From JAGQYP01 sp041392305 (GTDB taxonomy: Bacteria; Bacteroidota; Bacteroidia; Flavobacteriales_D; Crocinitomicaceae): a DNA stretch of 64,000 bases. The notes below the pieces were generated by a model. The model did not search any database, was not told where the DNA came from, and saw only the letters and a list, made by a program, of their open reading frames with translations. The stretch covers positions 186,001 to 250,000 of the forward strand of contig JAWKMJ010000002.1 in the NCBI GenBank assembly GCA_041392305.1. Reading direction: 5' to 3'. Both the position numbers and the translations under genes were made by a program. Position 1 is the stretch's first letter; every line of letters begins with the position of its first letter. Positions 9,715 to 18,634 of this stretch are shown here, one piece after another.

Positions 9715-12700
9715 ATGAGAAAATTACTTTTTGCCTTAGCCTTATTAACAGGTACTTTAGCCTCAACTCAAACCTTTCAAAAAGTTGGCTCAGCTTCTTT
9801 GCCCGTTGCCTCTTCAGTTATTGAAATGGATTTTGATATTGAAAATGGCGTTCCTTATGTGTTTTATGTTACTTCATCTACTAACAAAGGGACAGTAAAA
9901 AAATGGAACGGATTGGTCTGGGAAACCATTGGTACTCCGGATTTCACATCTTCCGATCCTTTTGAATTGGATATTGAAGTTGAAGGTACTACGGTATATG
10001 TAGCCTATAAATATGTTCAAGGAACGGGTGCTACCAGTGATAGATTGGGTGTCCACAGATATGAAGGAGCTTCCTGGATCGGAATGAGTTCCTATTTTTA
10101 TCCTGGATTAGGTAGTGGACCAATGACTTGTGATCATAATAGACCTTTTGACCTCGAAGTCGAATATAGTAATGTGAGGCTTGCTTTCTTTGATGAATAT
10201 CAACAAAATAAATTTAAGTATACAACTTGGAACAATACTCTTGGATACTTTAATGAAGTGGCAGCCTCTCTCGATTTGAATGATGATGATAATGACATAG
10301 TAATCAATGAACTAAAAGTGCATCTGGATGCAGATGGATATGAGTATTATGCATGTTCTGTTGTAGGAATGGGTTTTGAATCACTTTTGTTTCGAAGATC
10401 AGGTGCTTCTTGGACGAGTTATGGTGATATCTGGGGAGCTGCATCTAGTGAAAGTAATAAAGGAGTTGATATGGTCTCCTACTGGGATTCAAACGGTGAT
10501 TACATTGAAGTTTCTGTTGGAGCAATAAGAGATGATGCATCTAAAAAATTGTATCATGCAAACTTTTATTCAGATCCAACGCCAGGTTGGCAAATGAATT
10601 ATACTCAAATCAATTCAACTACCAATGTAAGTGAATTTAATATGGCTGCAAATAGCTCGGAAACATTTTATTTTTATAACCAATCTAGCGTTGCTTACCT
10701 AGATGAAGTTGATCACTTTGGGAATAATGTTTCTACATATACGAATTTTGGTATCTCTGGAACTAAATCAAATTTAAGGGTAGATACTAGATATGATGGA
10801 AGGCCCGTTCTTGCCTTTTTAGTATCAGGAAATTTATGGGTTGTTGAGGAATGGAGTCCAGTTTCATTTACTATGACAGATCCGGAAACTTGTTCTGGTC
10901 AGACGGAAGTTTTTACGAGTCATGTAACAGTAAGTTCAAGCAATTTGGATAATAGTGATTTATCTTGGATAGTTACTCCTGATCAACCAAATGTTATGCA
11001 CTCTTCTACAATCACTGGGTTTTATCCTGATTTTGATCTGAATTTAGGAACCTACTATCAATCAAGCAATGTGACGGTTGAGTTGGATGTTCAAATTTTT
11101 GATGAAACAAATGCGCTCAATTATGACAATCAATTTTATCCTCTTGTAAAAGCGAATGATTCTATAATTAACTACTTTACAGCGAGTCAAATATGTCGAA
11201 ATAATGGTCCAATTAGTTTTATGGATTATGTCTATCCTCTTGGAGGAATTTTTTCTGGTACAATTGCTTCCAGTGGAAATTTTAGCCCTATCCTTGCTGG
11301 TGTGGGAGCCCATACAATTTCTTATACGACCTACAATGCGATTTCTGGATGTTCGAATTCGTTGAATATTCCAATTCAAGTAGTAGGTGCTCCTGTTGCT
11401 ACGGTAGTAGCTACAAATGCTTCATGTAATGATTCTACGGGTACCGCTACAGTTGCAGCTGCTGGGGGAGCTTCTCCCTACACTTATTATTGGAATACTG
11501 GTGCGGATTCGGTCAATTTGGCTGATTTACCTGCAGGTCAATATTTTGTTACAGTAACAGATAACAATGGATGTATGGCAACAGGAGTTGGGAATGTCGG
11601 AAATACAAGTATCAATCTATTAGCAAATGTGAGCACTTTGAATTGTGCAACCGATAATAATGGAAGTATTGACCTTACAGTAGCAGGTGTTGGACCATTT
11701 GATATTTTATGGTCTAATGGTTACGGTACTGAAGATATTACAGGTCTGGTAGCTGGTATGTATGATGTCACGGTTACTGATGCAAATGGATGTACTGCTA
11801 CAGAAACTTATGAGGTTACAGCTCCTGACGAAATGCAGGTTACAGCTTCGATTTCTAATGCTTCTTGTGGAGCTACTGATGGTCAAATAGCACTGGCTGT
11901 TAGCGGTGGTAATGGAACATATACCTATCAGTGGTTTGATGAAGACAATAATGCCGTTGGCTCGAATTCCCCGACTTTCTCTAATGCTTTTGGAGGGTTT
12001 TATACATGCCAGATTTCGGATGGAAATGGATGTGGATATACTTGGACAGGTGTCGTAAATGACAATGGGGCACCAGTTGTAACTATTAATTCGGTTACCA
12101 ACGCTTCTTGTTCGAATGATGGGGCTATTGATATGTCCTACACTGCTTCTGCTGCGCTAGATCACATTATTTGGAGTAATGGAGCCGGAACAGAGGATAT
12201 TTCAGGATTGGCTCCAGGGAATTATGCAGTTTGGGTAGTCGATGTAAACGGATGTACAGGTATGGGTAATGTAACCGTAAATCCACAACTACCCGCTACG
12301 CCACAAATATGTGTAGTAACAGTAGACTCGATTACCACCTCGAATGTGGTGGTATGGGAAAAGGCTGTGACATCGAACATTTCTCATTACAATATCTACA
12401 GAGAAGGTTCACAAGCAGGTCAGTACTTGAAAATTGATTCAGTATTATATAGTGAAGATTCGGAATTTAACGATTTGGTAGCTTCTCCAATGGTAAGATC
12501 ATGGAGATATAAGATTTCAGCGGTAGATAACTGTGGAAATGAGTCAGCAAAGAGTGCCTACCATAAAACGATTCACGCTACAATCAATTTAGGATTGGGA
12601 TCTAACATCAATATTCTATGGGATTCTTATGAAGGATTAAGCTATTCTTCCTGGTCTTGCTGGAGATATACCACAACTAATGGATTTGAATTAATCTGGA

Positions 12701-13137
12701 CCAATAGTTCAAATGTATTTTCTTACACAGATACTCCTCCATCAACACAAGGATTGGATTATGTGATTGGATTCCCATTGGGAACAACCTGTTCATCTAG
12801 CTTATTGAAGGCACAGGATTACAATGGAACAAGATCAAATAGATCAGCTGGAGTGTTTAATGGAAGTGGATTGGGAATAGAGGAGAACGAAGCGACAGAC
12901 TTTGATGTAGTGGTGTTCCCAAATCCAAGTTCAGGCAACTTCCAGGTTAGATTAACAGGAACAGCAAATGGAACCTTTGACTATCAGATTATTGACATCA
13001 CAGGAAAGATCATTGAAGATGGAAATCAGACTCAAAGAAGTTTCGATATGGATTTAACAAATCTTGAAAGTGGAATTTACTATTTGAATATCATCAATAA
13101 CGGTTTAGTTAAAACGAGTAAATTAATTATTCAATAA
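9715..13137 (+). CDS. Secreted SprB-repeat protein with T9SS type A sorting domain (Y2)
   Basis: About 1140 residues and the intact partner of the broken gene at 2935-6287. I chose ATG 9715 (MRKLLFALALLTGTLASTQ, a signal peptide) because it aligns with the start of Y1. ATG 9709 is two codons upstream, and a longer start would run into the preceding gene. The order is signal peptide, beta-propeller-like region with VFYVTSSTNKGTVKKWNG near the start, a PLGGIFSG domain, four SprB-type repeats, FN3-like module, GTRSNRSAG linker and type A tail (VFPNPSSGNF, ending KLIIQ). The last 800 bp are almost identical to Y1, while the N-terminal half is clearly diverged. A strong terminator follows within 25 bp, which ends the four-gene unit. 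Predicted to be exported by T9SS; function unknown. Confidence 0.88.
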   Translation: MRKLLFALALLTGTLASTQTFQKVGSASLPVASSVIEMDFDIENGVPYVFYVTSSTNKGTVKKWNGLVWETIGTPDFTSSDPFELDIEVEGTTVYVAYKYVQGTGATSDRLGVHRYEGASWIGMSSYFYPGLGSGPMTCDHNRPFDLEVEYSNVRLAFFDEYQQNKFKYTTWNNTLGYFNEVAASLDLNDDDNDIVINELKVHLDADGYEYYACSVVGMGFESLLFRRSGASWTSYGDIWGAASSESNKGVDMVSYWDSNGDYIEVSVGAIRDDASKKLYHANFYSDPTPGWQMNYTQINSTTNVSEFNMAANSSETFYFYNQSSVAYLDEVDHFGNNVSTYTNFGISGTKSNLRVDTRYDGRPVLAFLVSGNLWVVEEWSPVSFTMTDPETCSGQTEVFTSHVTVSSSNLDNSDLSWIVTPDQPNVMHSSTITGFYPDFDLNLGTYYQSSNVTVELDVQIFDETNALNYDNQFYPLVKANDSIINYFTASQICRNNGPISFMDYVYPLGGIFSGTIASSGNFSPILAGVGAHTISYTTYNAISGCSNSLNIPIQVVGAPVATVVATNASCNDSTGTATVAAAGGASPYTYYWNTGADSVNLADLPAGQYFVTVTDNNGCMATGVGNVGNTSINLLANVSTLNCATDNNGSIDLTVAGVGPFDILWSNGYGTEDITGLVAGMYDVTVTDANGCTATETYEVTAPDEMQVTASISNASCGATDGQIALAVSGGNGTYTYQWFDEDNNAVGSNSPTFSNAFGGFYTCQISDGNGCGYTWTGVVNDNGAPVVTINSVTNASCSNDGAIDMSYTASAALDHIIWSNGAGTEDISGLAPGNYAVWVVDVNGCTGMGNVTVNPQLPATPQICVVTVDSITTSNVVVWEKAVTSNISHYNIYREGSQAGQYLKIDSVLYSEDSEFNDLVASPMVRSWRYKISAVDNCGNESAKSAYHKTIHATINLGLGSNINILWDSYEGLSYSSWSCWRYTTTNGFELIWTNSSNVFSYTDTPPSTQGLDYVIGFPLGTTCSSSLLKAQDYNGTRSNRSAGVFNGSGLGIEENEATDFDVVVFPNPSSGNFQVRLTGTANGTFDYQIIDITGKIIEDGNQTQRSFDMDLTNLESGIYYLNIINNGLVKTSKLIIQ
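12277..13083 (+). repeat. Near-identical tract shared with 5428-6233 (copy B)
   Basis: The partner of the 5428-6233 tract. It carries the intact reading frame, including the G that copy A lacks. The last 50 bp of the two genes downstream of the tract differ at many positions, and so do the SprB repeats upstream. Confidence 0.9.
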
Positions 13138-13159
13138 GTTGAATTTATTATAACTTTGA

Positions 13160-13187
13160 AGCCGTCCCAATGTGGACGGCTTTTTTT
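13160..13187 (+). terminator. Rho-independent terminator after the X/Y gene cluster
   Basis: A perfect 7-bp stem, GCCGTCC (13161-13167) with GGACGGC (13174-13180), extended by an A-T pair and followed by seven T. The galE start codon lies only 6 bp beyond the T-tract. Confidence 0.9.
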
Positions 13188-13192
13188 ATTCT

Positions 13193-14206
13193 ATGGCGCA
13201 AATTTTAGTAACAGGTGGAGCGGGATATATTGGTTCTCATACAATTGTTGAATTAATTCAATCGGGTTATGAACCCATCATCTTAGATGATTTTCGAAAT
13301 TCTGAAAGATTTGTAATAGATCGACTCGAAAAACTGACCCAGATAAAAATTAAATGTTACGATCTTGATTGCAATAACCATGACAATTTAGAGCAGGTTT
13401 TTACAGAAAATAAAATCGTTGGAGTAATCCATTTTGCGGCCTATAAAGCCGTTGGAGAGTCTGTAAAGCAACCTGTAAAATACTATGAAAATAATATAGG
13501 AAGTCTTTTGAAACTTCTCCAGGTAATGGAAAAGTTTAAAGTTAATCATTTAGTGTTTTCATCCTCATGTACCGTTTATGGCGAGCCGAAATCAGGGATT
13601 GTTTCTGAACAATCTCCCTTAGCACAACCTAAGTCTCCTTATGGACATACAAAGTTGATCTGTGAGGATATCTTGAAAGGTATTATTGAGTTAGGCTCAT
13701 CATCATTAAAAGTAGTTTTGCTCAGATACTTTAATCCCATTGGCGCGCACGAGTCTGGATTAATTGGTGAATTACCATTAGGTAAACCGAATAATTTAGT
13801 TCCATTTATAACTCAATCAGCCTCTGGAAAAAGAGGAGAATTGCAAGTTTTTGGTAATGACTATCAGACTCCTGATGGTACTTGTATTAGAGATTTTATA
13901 CATGTGTCAGATCTTGCTGAAGCACATGTTCGTTCTCTCGAACTCATATTAAATGAAAATTCAAATCGTTTGGAGATATTTAATGTTGGAACCGGAAATG
14001 GAGTATCCGTATTGGAATTGATCGAAAGATTTGAACAGGTGAATGCACTCGATTTGAATTGGAGCTTTGCAGAAAGAAGACCCGGGGATGTCGAAAAAAT
14101 ATACGCTGACAATACGAAAATAAAAAATTCATTAAATTGGTCTTGCAGATTCACATTAGATGATGCTTTGAAACACGCATGGAATTGGGAAAAATCTTTA
14201 AAATAA
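13193..14206 (+). CDS. galE: UDP-glucose 4-epimerase
   Basis: Interconverts UDP-glucose and UDP-galactose in the cytoplasm and supplies galactose for surface glycans. The 337 residues match the family's usual size of about 340. Residues 8-14 (GGAGYIG) form the NAD-binding glycine motif, SSCTVYG carries the catalytic Ser/Thr region, and Tyr150/Lys154 (YGHTK) form the YxxxK pair of extended SDR enzymes. ATG 13193 (MAQILVTGG) is chosen because the fold begins there; longer starts would read through the terminator stem. The start sits right behind the terminator of the preceding gene. A TAACTTTG box at 13151-13158 could be its -7 element, but I see no matching -33 box. The stop overlaps the next start (TAATG). 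Confidence 0.95.
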   Translation: MAQILVTGGAGYIGSHTIVELIQSGYEPIILDDFRNSERFVIDRLEKLTQIKIKCYDLDCNNHDNLEQVFTENKIVGVIHFAAYKAVGESVKQPVKYYENNIGSLLKLLQVMEKFKVNHLVFSSSCTVYGEPKSGIVSEQSPLAQPKSPYGHTKLICEDILKGIIELGSSSLKVVLLRYFNPIGAHESGLIGELPLGKPNNLVPFITQSASGKRGELQVFGNDYQTPDGTCIRDFIHVSDLAEAHVRSLELILNENSNRLEIFNVGTGNGVSVLELIERFEQVNALDLNWSFAERRPGDVEKIYADNTKIKNSLNWSCRFTLDDALKHAWNWEKSLK

Positions 14207-14943
14207 TGCTCGTATTCTTTTTGGTTTTTCTGACTAATGTGCAGGGACATGCCCAGAAGGAAGACGAAAACCCAAAAATGCCAAGTAGATATAAACCCGG
14301 TATCTTGTGGCATTTCACCGGACTTCATGCTCCAAAAGATACATTCGTTCATAAGTATGATAGAATTCATGCATCCATATTTTATAATGATTTTATTGGC
14401 GATAAAAACGGGGCAAAATCAAAATGGTATTCGATTGGATTTAATATAGGTGCACTTTGGGATCAGCCTTTTGGAAAAAGTCCGGTGGGGATAGCGATTG
14501 GAATCGGATTTAGCCATTTTCAATGGCATTACAATGGAGAATTTGGATTTCAGAATGATACCATTTCTGGTCAAGATTATACCACTTTGGGGCCTTATAC
14601 CGGAACGGAAGCATTAAAAAAGAATCAGTTTACTTCAAACTATATTGAAGTTCCATTTGAATTTAGAATACGCACACAGGGAAAGGTAATGTTTAAGTTT
14701 TATCCGGGTTTTAAATTTGGTGTTCGAACAAATTCCTACGCAAAATGGAAACTGGAGAATGGAGATCGATTTAAAGAATTTAATTTTCCAGATTTGAATC
14801 GAATTCGTTTTGGACCTACCCTTAGGATAGGAATCAATTGGTTTCAGCTTTGGGCAGGGTACTATTTTAGTAAAACATTTCAAGATCCCAATAGCCCCAA
14901 ATTGCAGCAATTCGAAGCCGGTTTTACTATAAGTATTTTATAG
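14206..14943 (+). CDS. Outer-membrane beta-barrel-like protein, unknown role
   Basis: 245 residues from ATG 14206, which overlaps the galE stop as TAATG and suggests translational coupling. An alternative ATG at 14179 lies inside galE. The N-terminus MLVFFLVFLTNVQGHAQ is a signal peptide. The rest has alternating aromatic and polar stretches typical of small outer-membrane barrels (WYSIGFNIGALW, FKFYPGFKFGVRT, RIGINWFQLWAGYYFSKTF) and ends in hydrophobic SIL. That pattern resembles porin-family or PorT-like barrels found in Bacteroidota, but I recognise no specific family. Co-transcription with galE could be incidental. Confidence 0.7.
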   Translation: MLVFFLVFLTNVQGHAQKEDENPKMPSRYKPGILWHFTGLHAPKDTFVHKYDRIHASIFYNDFIGDKNGAKSKWYSIGFNIGALWDQPFGKSPVGIAIGIGFSHFQWHYNGEFGFQNDTISGQDYTTLGPYTGTEALKKNQFTSNYIEVPFEFRIRTQGKVMFKFYPGFKFGVRTNSYAKWKLENGDRFKEFNFPDLNRIRFGPTLRIGINWFQLWAGYYFSKTFQDPNSPKLQQFEAGFTISIL

Positions 14944-15021
14944 GAAAAATATTTTTTCGTAACTTATTCGTTTCATAAACGTTTAAGCACTCATTAACAT
15001 TAACCAAAATATTTTTTGATT

Positions 15022-15375
15022 ATGGAAAAATCATGTTTGAATTGCGGGAACGAATTTGATGGAAGACTCAATCAGAAATTCTGTGACGCAAAATGTAAAA
15101 ACCATTTTCACAACCTGAGAAACAGAGAGAAAGAATCAGTGTTGATACAACTTAATAAAGTGCTTCATAAAAATTGGTCTGTATTGAACAGTATGTATCA
15201 TGTCTATAGATCAAAACCAATAAATATGAACATTTTGGAAGCGAATGGTTTTAACTCAAAATATCATACACATACCTTTAACTCACCCATTGGAGAGAAG
15301 TACACGATGATTTATGATCTAGGGTATAAATCCCATTTCGACAATCAAATTCAAATTGTCCAAGCGGACGTTTAA
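15022..15375 (+). CDS. Small zinc-ribbon protein, unknown function
   Basis: 117 residues from ATG 15022; a TTG two codons upstream is possible. The N-terminus carries CLNCGNEF followed by FCDAKCKNHF, a CxxC plus CxxxC arrangement that looks like a four-cysteine zinc ribbon with a following basic helix. The C-terminal half (YHTHTFNSPIGEKYTMIYDLGY) has no motif I know. It starts 78 bp after the barrel gene and ends 3 bp before the S9 peptidase, so it is probably co-transcribed with it. It may bind nucleic acid or protein; this is inferred only from the ribbon. Confidence 0.75.
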   Translation: MEKSCLNCGNEFDGRLNQKFCDAKCKNHFHNLRNREKESVLIQLNKVLHKNWSVLNSMYHVYRSKPINMNILEANGFNSKYHTHTFNSPIGEKYTMIYDLGYKSHFDNQIQIVQADV

Positions 15376-15378
15376 AGA

Positions 15379-18177
15379 ATGATGAAAAAATATTTACTTG
15401 TATTTTCAGCCCTCTTTTTGGGGGCTTTGGTTTTTGGCCAGAAAAAAAATATTCAAATTGAAGATTACTTCAAATGGAACACCATAGATTCTTATCAAAT
15501 TGGGGAAACTGGGAAGATTATAATTTATGAGCTTTCTAAGCTTAGAAATGATGGGTTCCTAGTGATCTACAATAAAGAAAAAGAAACCCGAGATACGATT
15601 CCACGAGGAACTAAAGCCAAAATCAATTCGGAAGAAAATTATGTGGTTTTTAAAATTGAACCAGAATACGATACAATCCGTCAACTGAAAATTAAAAAGG
15701 AAAAGAAATCTAAGTATCCGAAAGATACTTTGGGGATTTACCTTGTTAACGAAGACAGTATTATCAAAATCCCCAAACTAAAAGACTTCTATTTACCTGA
15801 GTCTGGAGAGTGGATGGCATACATGTTAGATGATAACAAAGAAATCATCCCAGAGGGTCTTTCCAAAAAGGAATGGGACAAAAAGAAAAAGAAACAAGAA
15901 AAGATTCGTAAAAAAAATGGTGATCCTAAGATTTCAACTAAGGGTCATCGAATATGTTTCCTTAACCCAATAGATAATTTGAAAAAGGAGTTCAATGATG
16001 TTAAGCAAGTTTATACTGGTAAGTACGATCAACTTTTTGCTTTTAGAACTCATCAGCAATTTGACACTTTAGACAGTAATTTTGTTTTTCTTTTTAATAC
16101 GAAAACATTGGAAGCAGCAAAGTTATTTTCTGGAGTGGAAGCAGGCTCAATAAAATTTGACCATGATATGCAGCAATTAGCATTTCACGGGACACAAGAT
16201 ACCTCGGAAGTAAAGGTTTTTGATTTGTTTTATTGGAATACAACTGATGGACTGAAAAAGTTAATGGATACAACGCATCAATTTCTGCAAAAAGGATATT
16301 CTATAAGTGATGATGCTTTTCCACTTTTTAGTGAAGATGGGAGTAAGCTCTATTTTGGTATATGGGAAATAAAAAGAGAAGAACCCGAAGATACTGTTCC
16401 ATCCGATGAAAAATTTAAAGTTGATATTTGGAATTGGAAAGATAAAAGAGTTCAACCAGATCAATTACTTTCAGCAAAAAAAGATAGTAAAAAGTATTTT
16501 AGATCTGTTTATCACCTCTCGAGTAATCAAGTGGTTCAGTTGGAGAATGACACATTAAATGATGGATATTACTTGGATGAGGGAAATGCTAGTTGGTATT
16601 TTGCTCGATCTAATCAGAAATATGAACATTCTTATAGTTGGGACTATCCATGGAAACAAGATCTCTATTTAGTCAATACAAATTCTGGTGAAAAGAGGTT
16701 GGCAGCTGAAGGAGCAGGGTTTCAATATTCTACTTCCCCATCTGGAAGGTACTTGGTTCATTGGGATTATGAGAATGAACAGATCAAATTTTTTGATGTA
16801 GTCAAAAATGAAACGCAAATTTTAGATACCAAAGGAATTGCAGTAGTGAACAAAGGGAATGGAATTCCTGCAAAGGATGGTTGTAATGGATTTGCAGGTT
16901 GGACGAAGGAAGAGGATCTGTTGTTCTACAGTGAGAAAGATATTTGGATTTACCGGCATTCAGAAAAAAAGATCAATCGAGTTACGAGATACAGGGAGTT
17001 TAATTTTTTCAATCCTGATGAAGAATTGAGATTAATTAAACTGGACAAAGACTCTAGTTATTACGACTTAGATAGATGTCTAATTAAAGCTTTTAATAAA
17101 AAAAACAAGAATACCTCTTTGTACAGTATTCATGATGGAGAATATACTAAATTGATCGAATCAGCTCATAACTATACCTATCCGGTTAAGGCGAAAAGAG
17201 CAGATGCTATGTTATTTAGAAGATCTAACTATTACGAGTGTAGGGATTTATATTTCACCAAAGATTTCAAGAAGATTGAAAAATTAACTGATATCAATCC
17301 ACAACAAGATGAATACAATTGGGGAAATGTAGAACTAGTTGAATGGGTGAATGGGAACCGTGATACACTTGAGGGACTTTTTTATACTCCAGAGAATTTA
17401 GATCAACAGAAGAAGTACCCCATGATTGTTTATTTTTACGAAGAATATTCAGATGATATCCATAATTATTATCGACCGAAGCCAACGGCATCTATTGTTT
17501 ATCCAACAGAGTATGTCAGTAACGGATATATTGTTTTCATTCCCAATATCAAATATGAAGTGGGTCATCCAGCCCAATCAGCATACGACTGTATTGTTAG
17601 TGGAACAGATACCATGATCAAAAGATATAATTATATCGACTCAAATAAGCTTGGATTACAGGGGCAATCATGGGGAGGGTATCAAACGGCCCAATTGGTT
17701 ACGATGACAGATAAATATGAAGCTGCAATGGCTGGAGCTCCTGTTTCAAATATGTTCTCTGCTTATGGAGGTATCAGATGGAATTCAGGATTAAGCAGAG
17801 AGTTTCAATATGAGAAAACACAATCCAGAATTGGTGCAACCATTTGGGAAAAACCGGAGTTATACATAGAGAATTCACCTCTTTTCCACTTGCCTAAGGT
17901 GAAAACTCCTTTACTCATTATGCACAATGATGATGATGGAGCCGTACCTTGGTATCAAGGAATAGAGATGTTTATGGGGTTAAGACGATTGGGAAAACCA
18001 GTTTGGATGTTGAACTACAACGGAGATGAACACAATCTCATGAAAACAGCCAACAGGATAGACCTCTCGATTCGAATGAAACAGTTTTTTGACCATTTTC
18101 TAATGGGAAAACCAATGCCAGAATGGCTAGAGAAAGGAATTCCCGCAACAGAAAAAGGAAAAATTACAGGGTATTAA
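15379..18177 (+). CDS. Prolyl oligopeptidase family (S9) serine peptidase, exported
   Basis: 932 residues with a signal peptide (MMKKYLLVFSALFLGALVFG), so it acts in the periplasm or is membrane-linked. The large N-terminal part fits the beta-propeller that filters peptides in this family. The C-terminal alpha/beta hydrolase domain holds the triad: Ser764 in GQSWGGY, Asp853 in HNDDDGAVP and His885 in GDEHNL. S9 enzymes cut short peptides, often after proline or as dipeptidyl or acylaminoacyl peptidases; the sequence does not tell which. A Lys/Glu-rich stretch near residues 165-180 is unusual for the propeller. Length and domain order match large S9 proteins of Bacteroidota. ATG 15379 and 15382 are adjacent, so the start is uncertain by one codon. 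Confidence 0.9.
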   Translation: MMKKYLLVFSALFLGALVFGQKKNIQIEDYFKWNTIDSYQIGETGKIIIYELSKLRNDGFLVIYNKEKETRDTIPRGTKAKINSEENYVVFKIEPEYDTIRQLKIKKEKKSKYPKDTLGIYLVNEDSIIKIPKLKDFYLPESGEWMAYMLDDNKEIIPEGLSKKEWDKKKKKQEKIRKKNGDPKISTKGHRICFLNPIDNLKKEFNDVKQVYTGKYDQLFAFRTHQQFDTLDSNFVFLFNTKTLEAAKLFSGVEAGSIKFDHDMQQLAFHGTQDTSEVKVFDLFYWNTTDGLKKLMDTTHQFLQKGYSISDDAFPLFSEDGSKLYFGIWEIKREEPEDTVPSDEKFKVDIWNWKDKRVQPDQLLSAKKDSKKYFRSVYHLSSNQVVQLENDTLNDGYYLDEGNASWYFARSNQKYEHSYSWDYPWKQDLYLVNTNSGEKRLAAEGAGFQYSTSPSGRYLVHWDYENEQIKFFDVVKNETQILDTKGIAVVNKGNGIPAKDGCNGFAGWTKEEDLLFYSEKDIWIYRHSEKKINRVTRYREFNFFNPDEELRLIKLDKDSSYYDLDRCLIKAFNKKNKNTSLYSIHDGEYTKLIESAHNYTYPVKAKRADAMLFRRSNYYECRDLYFTKDFKKIEKLTDINPQQDEYNWGNVELVEWVNGNRDTLEGLFYTPENLDQQKKYPMIVYFYEEYSDDIHNYYRPKPTASIVYPTEYVSNGYIVFIPNIKYEVGHPAQSAYDCIVSGTDTMIKRYNYIDSNKLGLQGQSWGGYQTAQLVTMTDKYEAAMAGAPVSNMFSAYGGIRWNSGLSREFQYEKTQSRIGATIWEKPELYIENSPLFHLPKVKTPLLIMHNDDDGAVPWYQGIEMFMGLRRLGKPVWMLNYNGDEHNLMKTANRIDLSIRMKQFFDHFLMGKPMPEWLEKGIPATEKGKITGY

Positions 18178-18233
18178 GACATTGAAATTTGATAATTTTA
18201 AATTATATTTAACGAAGAGCCAATTCAACTAAC

Positions 18234-18581
18234 GTGAAAAAAATTGTTCAAATAGCAATATTGTTGGGAGGTTTGTCCTTTGCAAATCAAGTATTTTCGC
18301 AAACTGTGCAATTCCCAAATGTGATCACTCCAAATGGTGATGGGATTAACGATTTTTTCTATGTCACTTGCACAGGTTATGTTCAAATGGAAGGTGTGAT
18401 CCTTAACAGAAGGGGTGAACCAATCACAAATTTTTATGGGATCAATGCCAGGTGGGATGGTCGAAATTCTTCAGGAGAACGCGTGATGGATGGGGTCTAT
18501 TTTTATAAAATTGTCCTAACCCGCGAAGATGGAGAGCAAGAAAGCTTCATGGGAAATATTCAGGTACTGGGAAGAAAATAA
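18234..18581 (+). CDS. Minimal T9SS type B sorting-domain (CHU_C / gliding motility C-terminal) protein
   Basis: 115 residues from a GTG start. It consists only of a signal peptide (cut probably after FSQ, residue 23) and one type B T9SS C-terminal domain: FPNVITPNGDGINDFF at about 27-42, then RWDGRNSSGERVMDGVYFYKI and the closing GNIQVLGR. These domains normally sit at the end of very large adhesins such as SprB, where they direct export with a PorP/SprF-like partner. Here there is no cargo in front. No stop codon or frame remnant suggests a larger broken gene upstream. It may be a small structural surface protein, a decoy for the machinery, or a degenerate relic. Domain assignment is firm; function is unknown. 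Confidence 0.88.
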   Translation: MKKIVQIAILLGGLSFANQVFSQTVQFPNVITPNGDGINDFFYVTCTGYVQMEGVILNRRGEPITNFYGINARWDGRNSSGERVMDGVYFYKIVLTREDGEQESFMGNIQVLGRK

Positions 18582-18608
18582 TTTCCTAAAGTCATTCAAT
18601 AATTTTGC

Positions 18609-18616
18609 TAAATTTG
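18609..18616 (+). promoter_or_regulatory. Candidate -7 promoter box for ricT
   Basis: TAAATTTG fits the Bacteroidota TAnnTTTG -7 consensus and lies 18 bp before the ATG at 18635. No convincing -33 TTG is seen at the right distance. Confidence 0.4.
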
Positions 18617-18634
18617 TTCCAATAAACTTATTAT

